Assembly (NCBI GenBank): GCA_003255025.1
Contig: QANY01000156.1
Span: 831,639-895,638, forward strand
From: Datisca glomerata
Lineage: Eukaryota; Streptophyta; Magnoliopsida; Cucurbitales; Datiscaceae
Length of the DNA stretch: 64,000 bases
Reading direction: 5' to 3'
Position numbers and translations under genes: made by a program. This document shows, one piece after another, positions 56,020 through 64,000 of this stretch (positions are counted from its first letter, which is position 1; each line of letters begins with the position of its first letter). The notes below the pieces were generated by a model. The model ran no database searches. It saw only the letters and a list, made by a program, of their open reading frames with translations, and was not told where the DNA came from.

Positions 56020-56760
56020 TGGTCATCTCGGTGCGTGCACGACGGAAGCGTTTGGCGTGTGGCCATTTAAAAATTAAATTTTTGATAAAGATCGAATCTT
56101 TTAATAAAATAACATTTGCGCAACGCCATGATAACTAAATTCTTTTCAATCAGACATGATCCATTATATATTTATACATTAAATCTACACCATACAATGT
56201 GAAATCATATACCTCTTGTAGTCTATATCAAGTGTCCTTGCAAACCCATTCGATCATCCATCCCACGAAACCGTTTCAATGATCAGTAGACTCTAAGATG
56301 CACACCAAGATCTTTCAAGTCAATCATCAACGCACTAAGACGTGTGTGGGCACGTAGAATATTACAAGACACTCTTTCTGTCTCTAGATATTCTCGACAC
56401 ATGAGATATAGATTTACTGAGAATGACTTTTATGAGACGATTCTCTAAAAAACATGATGAATATTTTTTTGAAATTTGATTAACTATTAATCGTAGAGAA
56501 AAATCACTCTGAGCAATTGTGTTCTCACCCAATTCTCTGATTGATGAACTGATTCCACTCCTTCAACTGATTGATGCTAATAGAATAACATCTTTAAATT
56601 TTTTTAGATAATGACGCATCATATATTTAGGGGAAATTAAAAACTAAAAATTAATATTTAATTTCAAATTACCCAATGCAGTGGGACCTACCTTATAATG
56701 GTGCACAACCGCAGTGCCAAACAACATTGCAGTGTGTCATGCCACACTGCAGTGCCGTGT
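56020..56760 (-). repeat. Long-LTR copia family: 3' portion of a split LTR
   Basis: 56205-56480 parallels 8150-8400 (gtccttgcaaac, cacaccaagatctt, cgtgtgtgggcacgtagaat, ctctagat..ctc.acacatgagat). The other part of the same LTR appears at 58176-59679; an integrase fragment lies between. Confidence 0.7.
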
Positions 56761-56873
56761 GGCATTGCTGTTGTGCACCATTATACAGTAAGTCTCACGG
56801 TATTTGGTAATTTGAAATTAAATATTTAAATTTAATTTTTAATTATACCAAAATATTTGATGCGTCATTATCT
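56605..56873. repeat. Palindrome of about 270 bp
   Basis: The left arm (agataatgacgcatcatata, then ttaatatttaatttcaaatta, then ataatggtgcacaac) and the right arm (gttgtgcaccattat, then taatttgaaattaaatattt, then gatgcgtcattatct) are reverse complements, meeting at about 56744 (gcagtgtgtcatgccacactgc). Confidence 0.9.
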
Positions 56874-56939
56874 TACCATTTCTTATTTTCATGATCGATC
56901 ATCCATTGATTGTTCATAAGATAATGGATCGTCATTATC

Positions 56940-58175
56940 AATGTCTGACAACAAGACATGTGCTTCTAGTTCGTAGTGTACTAGTTGTCTCATAACGCTC
57001 CCACTACAACGTTGCACTAGAGTTTCTTTGTAGGAATTGTGGTTTCTCTATTTTGTCATTTATCATTAGAAATTGAAGATGGTCTAAACTCATCAGTCGT
57101 TAATTCGTCGAGAACTACTTTGTTACGAGATTTTTAGTTTTCCATATAGTCTGTTCAAGGAAGGTGGCATTTGTCGATACAAACACATTTTGATCCTTGT
57201 GACTATAAAATTACCCACTTCTAGTCTCTGGAGCATAACCAATGAATATGCATACTTCAGACCTTAAATCTAATTTTTTGGTTTTCGTCAAATAACGTGA
57301 GCTGAACACACGCATATATGGAAATGACGTAAATTAGGTTTGAAGTCATTACATAACTCTAAAGGCATCTTGTTTACACACTTAGAGGGCATTACATTTA
57401 AAATGTAAGATGTCGTGTGTAATGCATTTCCCCAAAATGTAAGTGACAATGATGAGTAGCATAACAAAGACCTAACCATATCCAATAATCGGTTTCACCT
57501 CTCTGCAACACCATGTTTTTGTGGTGTTCCAGGTGCTGTAAGTTGAGATAGGATTCCACACTCCAGCAAATAATCATTGAATTCTAAATCAAAGTATTTA
57601 CCATCTCGATCGGACGAAGGGTTTTCAATGATTTACCTAATTGTTTTTCAGCTTCAGCTTTGAGGTCTTTAAACTTTTCAAAAGTTTCAGACTTTCTTTG
57701 CATTAGGTAAGAATAACCATATCTTGAGTAATCATCAATAAAAGTAACGAAATACTCATGCCCACCTCTAGCTTTTACATTGATCGGTCCACAGACATCA
57801 CTATGTACTAACTCAAGTGATTCATTGGCTCTTTGGCCCTTTCCCATGAAAGGTCTCTTGGTCATTTTACCCTCTAGACAGGATTCACAAACATGAAGAG
57901 TTCAAACTTTTAGTTCTCTCAAAACACCATGTTTTGTTAACCTATTTAACATATCTAGATTATATGTCCCGGCCTAAGATACCGAAGATATATGTTATCA
58001 TCATCATGAGAAACTCTTTGTCGTTTGTTACTTTTAAGTTTTTATACTTTAAATAATTTAAAATTATTTCACGTACTTCAGTCGGTTTAAGGATGTACAA
58101 CCCGTTTATAACTTTTTCATGACAAATATCGAATTCATTCTTAAAAATAATAAACTCTTTACTAATAAAAGAAAC
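56940..58175 (-). pseudogene. Copia GAG-pre-integrase and integrase fragment
   Basis: Parallels 11210-12430 of the other long-LTR copia. Minus strand 57865-57584 reads RANESLELVHSDVCGPINV, HEYFVTFIDDYSRYGY, KSETFEKFKDLKAEAEKQLG; 57485-57288 reads LLCYSSLSLTFWGNALHTTSYI. Upstream 58202-57960 has protease-to-preintegrase sequence. It is bounded on both sides by pieces of the family's own LTR. Confidence 0.82.
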
Positions 58176-59679
58176 ATAGTGCCTCACGGCACTGTGTGCC
58201 ACGCCACACTGCAGTGCCGTGTGGCACTGTAGTGTTACACGCCTATTTTTGTAGTGTCACGTGACACTACAGCAGTCCTTGGTGATCTATGATTCCCAAT
58301 CGTTGAGCAACATGTGGTAGTTACTGTAAATTAAATATTTAATTTAATTAGATAAATATCAAGATATTAGTCAATTCAAAAGTCATATATCTTATTATCC
58401 CTATCAAATAAATTATCTGTTATTTCATAAAAAACAGATTTAGTTGATCCAAATTATTATCTAATAATAATTTAATTATCTAATTTCACAAATCAGATAT
58501 TTTGTCTCACTTATCGATAATTAGAAAAGTAATCGATAATTATTTATATATATAATTTCTGAAAATTATATTTATATATATAAATAATTCAATTAATTAA
58601 TCACATATAATTATCCCATAATTATGTACCTACCATAGAATAAAAAATCATTGGCAAATCAGTCATTTTCTCATGTCCTGAAAAATTCACAGCCTAAACT
58701 GCGTAGTACAAAGGTGACTTGGAGACCATGAACCTATAATCCTAAGCTCCAATAAACTAAATTGTTAATTAAATTAAATCTTATTTATTAATTCCATTAT
58801 TACTCCACTATAAACATGAAATTACACTCTTAGAGATTATAGAATGTATTTACAGAGTATTCTCGTGTAGTCCATTGATATAATCATTTCACGTAATTCT
58901 GTCATCCAATTATTGGTTCTTAATTTAGAACTGATCAAAATTATCATTTTACCCTTCTAATTACCTCTTGATCTTTAAGTACCATTAATTCACTAGTGAA
59001 TGGCTAATGTATAATCTTATTATAAATTTGAGCTTAATAACCTTTAAGTTCCAGTATTAAAACTTAAGAGAACCAATATACGATCCGTTAGGAAAGCTTG
59101 AATTCTAAATCTTGTAAAATGATGTTCCCAACCATCCATATCACTAAATCTCCAAAACAAGAGTCACTAGCCTGTTTTATAAACAAACTTTAACGAGTGA
59201 ATCAAAAGATCCAGTAGACATGTATAAGAGTTTATGACTACTCAGGATTTAGAGTGATCTACATTTGATCATCGAATTGATGCGTATTAAATCTTTATGA
59301 TAAACGGCACGTTGATAAATATATTAATTCATATCTAATTTCATTATATAAAGTACATTCACTAAGATGTCTGTCCACATCAACGATCTAGATCAAGATT
59401 ACATACATTCATAATACTTAGTGAACCATACTAGCAACCATTCATTAAAGGTTCGATACTTTAGCATGTTGCTGACAATTTCATTCATTATCTATGCTCC
59501 TCTTAATCCTCTCGTACTAATATAATATCATAGTCTCTTTAATGAATTTGTAATTTTCAGATATTTATATAAATTATTCAACAATAATTTAAAAGAACAA
59601 TTATAAGAAAATCGTAATCCCCATTAAATTGCATATCAAAATGTCAATACACATGCTTTGAGGCCATAACTCCCAACAG
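58176..59679 (-). repeat. Long-LTR copia family: 5' portion of LTR
   Basis: Minus-strand start tgttgggagttatggcctca at 59679, colinear with 8540-10028 (shared ccattattactccactata, gagtattctcgtgtagtcc, aattcactagtgaa, ccaaccatccatatcac). Ends in the palindrome-rich gtgccgtgtggcac cluster at 58175-58275. Confidence 0.8.
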
Positions 59680-61188
59680 AATCAGCAATGCAAGATTGCT
59701 TGATACTTCTCTGTACAACTGCTCCACCATTTTGGATGAACACCGATCCTGAAACGGACCTCCTAGAATCCTTGTCTGCGTGAAAATTGAAATCAATATA
59801 CCGTGTCATATTCAAGTCAATACCTGAATACAGAAGCATGTATTTCCTTGTTCTCCTAAGATATTTAAGGATATGCTTGACGACATTCCAATGCTCGAGT
59901 CTAGGATTAGATTAGAAACGACTTACCACGTCCACCCCGTAGCAAATATCTGGCCTAGAACAAAACATCGCATACATGAGATTTCATACAACTTAGGCAT
60001 AGGGAATATTCTCATGTCTTTCTCTTCTTGAAGAGTCTTGGAAGACTGCTCTTTGGAGAGGCTGACTCCATGCTTGAAAGGAAGATATCCTTTCTTCGAG
60101 TCTTGCATATTGAAGCGATCCATCACCTTATCAATATAAGATGCTTGAGACAGCGTCAATTGTCTGTTCTTCTGATCCTGAAAGGTTTGAATACCTAGGA
60201 CAAAAATAGTTTCTCCAAGATCATTCATATCAAATTGCTTTGCAAGTCAAATCTTGACATCATATAATTTTTTTACATCATTCCCAATGAGCAGAATATC
60301 ATCCACATACAAAATCGAAAAATCACTTTCCCTTTGTGTATCAGCTTATACACATCGGGTTCGTCCACTAACTACTCAAAACCAAAGTTCTTGATAGTTT
60401 CGTCAAATCTGATATTCCACGATTGGGATGCTTGCTTAAGTTCATAAATAGACTTCGGCAGTTAACAAACCTTACCCTCTTGGCCTTTCTCCATTAACCC
60501 ATCTGGTTGAGCCATTAAATGTGCTGTTCAAGATTGCCATTTAGAAAATGAGTCTTGACATCCATTGACTAGATTTCATAATCGAGGGTAGCAGCAATGG
60601 ACAAGACGATTCAAATGAATTTAAGTATGGCTATCGGCTAGAAGGTATCCTCATACTCAATACCTTCCTTTTGGGTATAGTCATTGGTTACTAGTCTAAC
60701 TTTGAATGTCTCCACATTCTCATCCGGACCTCTATTTTTCTTTTAAATCCATTTACACCCTACGGGTTTTACCTCTTTAGGAGGATCTATAAGTTTCCAG
60801 ACTCCGTTCGAGTACATCCATTATATCTCAACGTTTATAGCTTCTTGTCATATATTTGCTTTAGGACTAACCATGACCTGTGAGTAGGAGACAGGTTCAT
60901 CATGATCCTTATCTGAGACTAATGTTAAGGCATCTCAATAAGACACGTACCTGTCAGGTTGTCTCACAACCCTCCTACTACGTCGAGGCTTTATAGGACT
61001 GGCTCCTGCTGTGGTTCTTCTGTTATTGGATAAAAAATAGTTCCTGATTGGGGAGTTGGTGTCTTCCCACCCAATAATTTCTCTTGCAGAGGAGTGCTTC
61101 TCAGCTTCACACTTCTTATATAGTCTTCTTCAAGAAAATGTGCATTCATGCTAATGAATGTTTTCTTATCAGTTGGACTAGAAAAGAT
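59680..61188 (-). pseudogene. Copia integrase end, reverse transcriptase and truncated RNase H
   Basis: Minus strand. 61188-60990 is the integrase C-terminal/linker region (MIFSSPTDKKTFISMN, TPTPQSGTIF). Reverse transcriptase spans about 60780-59920 with an intact YVDD near 60300 and MNDLGETIFVLGIQTF, LTLSQASYIDKVMDRFNMQD. RNase H starts (ADKDSRRSVSGSVFIQNGGA) and stops after KQSCIADS at about 59685, where the LTR begins; about 100 residues of RNase H and the polypurine tract are missing. Many frameshifts. The upper end is cut by the CACTA-type terminus at 61189. Confidence 0.8.
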
Positions 61189-64000
61189 CACTACAAGAAA
61201 TATGACATTCTACAAGAGAATGAAACTCTGTGAAAAGTAATCTACAAGGTTCGCGCGGCGCCTGTAACAACCCCTCATATTAAAAGTCTGCTTTTTCTGC
61301 AAGGTGCAATGCCTTCTGTGAAGAATCCTGTGGTCTCTCACTTTTTACAGGTTTTTCGACTCCTATAGAATGTTGTTTAATAGGGCTTTCAGACCCCTAT
61401 TAAATGTATTCATCATGTGTTTTTAATACTTGTGAATTAACTAGAGTTTCTAATACTTTTAGTGACATTTTATAAATGCTATTTTTTATAGTCAATTTAC
61501 ATGTACCTGATTTACATACATATTTAATACATTAAAAATTATATAACAACATCAATGAAACATTTAATAATATTAATATTTTATTTCTCTTGCACAAAAG
61601 TACAATACAAAAGTAAAAAAATATCTAAAAGTATCATCACTAAGTATAATCAACCACATATCAGAATCATTTGTTCTAAAAAGCTAAAAGCATCTAAATG
61701 TTTCAAAAACACTACAAAATAACCTCAAAAGATCACCAAAATATCATATAACGCCTAAGTCTAGTTCTTCAAACGTTGAACGTTCATGTTCAATAACCTC
61801 AAGTCATTGTAGGTCATGCATTATAAAGAGAACTAAGTTACCAACATTGAACTAAGTTAACACATTAAAAAAAATTATAAATACATGCTGGATTTTCAGA
61901 CTTGAGGATGATAAACACTAGAGGATGAAACTTTCCATAAAACTGAATTCAATTTAAGCAAGATGTAAATCTGTATAAATACATGTTGTAAATATGTATT
62001 AACTGGTACCAAAATATAGGGCCTAACATAGAGCACTTCTATAAAAGACAATAGCAGTACACAAAACCCACCGGTCATTTACTCTTATACTATATGGCTG
62101 CAATATTAATTTCAATAAAACCAATGCATACTAAGAAATGAGTAAATAAAGTAATTAAAATTTCATCATCATGAGCCACAAAAGCCAAAGTGCCGAGAAA
62201 AGAGTTCATAGCAAAATAATTTGAAGCCTATCACAACCGATCTTAGATAAATAAAAAGAGTCATGAAGCATTACCTCAAACCTCACTTCCCTATAAGATT
62301 GCCAAGAGCACTGCCACTTGCACGACATGACGTGCGGCATAAGGCCTTCTTGCACTTAATTCATTCGACACTCTCATGTTTAAAAGTAACACACCACAAG
62401 AGCCAAATAGTAGTAATCAGAAGATTAGAGTAAATTTAACAATGGGGAAAATGGAAATACTAAATAAAGATCATAGTTTTACGTTCAACAGTTCAACTCA
62501 CCTAACTGCACTCCCAAGAGCTAAGGGGATTTTGAATAGTAAAGAACTCGTTATAAGACAACAGAAGTGATACAAAAGAGATAAGTTTAATTACAAAGTA
62601 TCTTAACATGGGACTTGGATCACAACTCTTGCAAACAAGAGGTGATTTCAATCTGATCTGAGCTATTTAGATTGAAACCAGTAACATATATCTGGTCTTT
62701 ACAGAAGTCATAAAAAATTAATTCTTTTTCTAATTTATTTTAAGTTGATTTGAGATCTAAAAGTCGTAAATCAGTCAGAACAACCTCTTCTTCGCCAAGG
62801 TCCCTGCATGAATAGCCCAATTTAAAACTAACTGGATGCAAGGTTTTCGCCTAAAAAATTGAAGATAAAGATGCATGAGATCAGCAGAAGAAGCAACTAA
62901 TTTTAGAAAACCAAGCAAATCTTCCAAGCCATCCTTAGAGAAACCTTCAACTCATTTATTCTTCCTCGCTTTGAGAGAGATAATTAAGTGAGAACATCTT
63001 TCAGCTCCTTTATGCAAAATTAAGCTATGTTTACTGCAATAAAAAATACTACTGCCATACAACTACCAACATCAAGGCACCAAATCACTGTTAAAACTAA
63101 GAGTTCCAAAAATTTTAGCTGGTGCCAAGTTCATTAAGAGTGGCATATATTAAGCCTCATACATAATAGTTTAGCAAGCAAACAATATAGTTACTAAACC
63201 TTTGGTGAATATAGTTATATTTTCTTAGAAATTAATGTGTCCAAACTCCAGAGACAATCAAAATTGCGGCTTGACAACAGATAGTAACCATTACCACTAC
63301 TCAAGCAAAAGTAGTATTAGAAAGTTAGAGAACTAATTTCTGTATGCATCAGAAATTATGTTTAGTCATGTGTAAACGATTGACAAGAAATTAGAAGATG
63401 AATTACAACCTTTCTTAATACTTGTCAATTAAATAACTTAACCATTAAACTTCACAACTTGAACTTTCAACTTTCATAATAGACCATAACATTGTCGTAC
63501 GATTTGACATCCATATAACAATTTAAACTGCCCTATATCTCCCCTAGTAGTTTAATTTTCAAAATAATGAAAAATAAGATGATCATTCAAGTTAAACTCA
63601 AGATTTGCTCTTTAAAAATACCTGCAACCTCACTCTTATCTCTTCCTTTCTCTGTGCAAGTGCAGCCTCTTAAATTAATCTGAAATTAATATAAAAAAGG
63701 AGTCAGAAACAATCAAGTTATAGGTATAGTTATAACCAATATGACCAACCAAATACAAGTAAACATATATACTTAAATCAATTTAGTTTTGTTAAGAAAG
63801 GGATTGAGTGACACAAAAGTAACAAAAAAAGGATAACAAATACACTTCTAACAATTTATCTGAGGACACACTGTTTTAGAAAAATTTAAAAGGAGACAGA
63901 AAAACAAAAAATTATCTAAAATAGGACAGTAAAACTTACATCAAAATCTACCAGAAACCCTACCTTTAATGGTAATTCATGCCTCCACGTGGATGAAAAC
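61189..64000. mobile_element. Second CACTA-type element, left end; runs off window
   Basis: cactacaagaaatatgac begins exactly where the copia frame ends; the preceding three bases gat (61186-61188) would be the target duplication. A different family from the one at 31615 (no gcgaccaa arrays). No complementary cttgtagtg end was found before 64000, so the right end should lie outside. Interior AT-rich. Confidence 0.5.
62775..62951 (-). other. Open stretch with protein-like composition (possible exon)
   Basis: Minus strand, 58 residues between stops without an initiator at its start: GFSKDGLEDLLGFLKLVASS, then ADLMHLYLQFFRRKP, then LNWAIHAGTLAKKRLF. Not recognised. Low-complexity bias is absent, so it may be an exon of a captured or host gene, but no splice partners were proven. 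Confidence 0.25.

Overview
This is a plant nuclear window built mainly from nested transposable elements. The base composition is AT-rich, and it contains Ty1/copia, Ty3/gypsy, LINE, CACTA and other DNA-transposon remnants and only one kind of clearly host-like gene. That gene encodes a small secreted proline-rich protein (signal peptide, then Ala-Arg-Asn-Leu-Leu-Gln, then Leu-Pro/Ile-Pro repeats) and occurs twice in opposite orientation. The gene type and the element families fit a eudicot, perhaps an asterid; that is inference, and nothing here fixes the species.

Layout. 1-2935 is the left arm of a large inverted duplication and carries the minus-strand gene copy (785-1186). 2936-14349 is the spacer, with decayed gypsy, copia and LINE pieces, a 714-bp tandem duplication inside a reverse transcriptase, and a junction between two copia families in gag. 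The right arm lies at about 14420-28705. It is split by a 6.9-kb insertion (15022-21907, mostly one copia element) and a 4.2-kb insertion (22422-26665, with a 120-bp minisatellite, a Helitron-like end and a MITE-like hairpin). It carries the plus-strand gene copy (27309-27701). 29083-30489 is a DNA element with about 75-bp terminal inverted repeats.

30600-53515 is a Russian doll with exact boundaries. A LINE on the minus strand is cut by a 17-kb CACTA transposon (31615-48626, target duplication GAG) and by a copia element (48679-52960, target duplication CCAAC). The CACTA element is itself interrupted by a 14.1-kb Tat/Ogre-type gypsy element (32476-46558, target duplication GGAAG). The gypsy element has an upstream coiled-coil ORF1, gag, protease, a G-patch domain, a 283-bp intron-like block before the reverse transcriptase, two RNase H domains, integrase, and a 76-bp tandem array before its 3' LTR.

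53516-61188 holds further minus-strand copia debris, including an LTR split by an integrase fragment and a 270-bp palindrome. 61189 to the window end starts with a second CACTA-type terminus.

Only the two proline-rich genes look functional. Every element open frame is interrupted by stops, frameshifts or deletions. No tRNA, rRNA or CRISPR array was seen.
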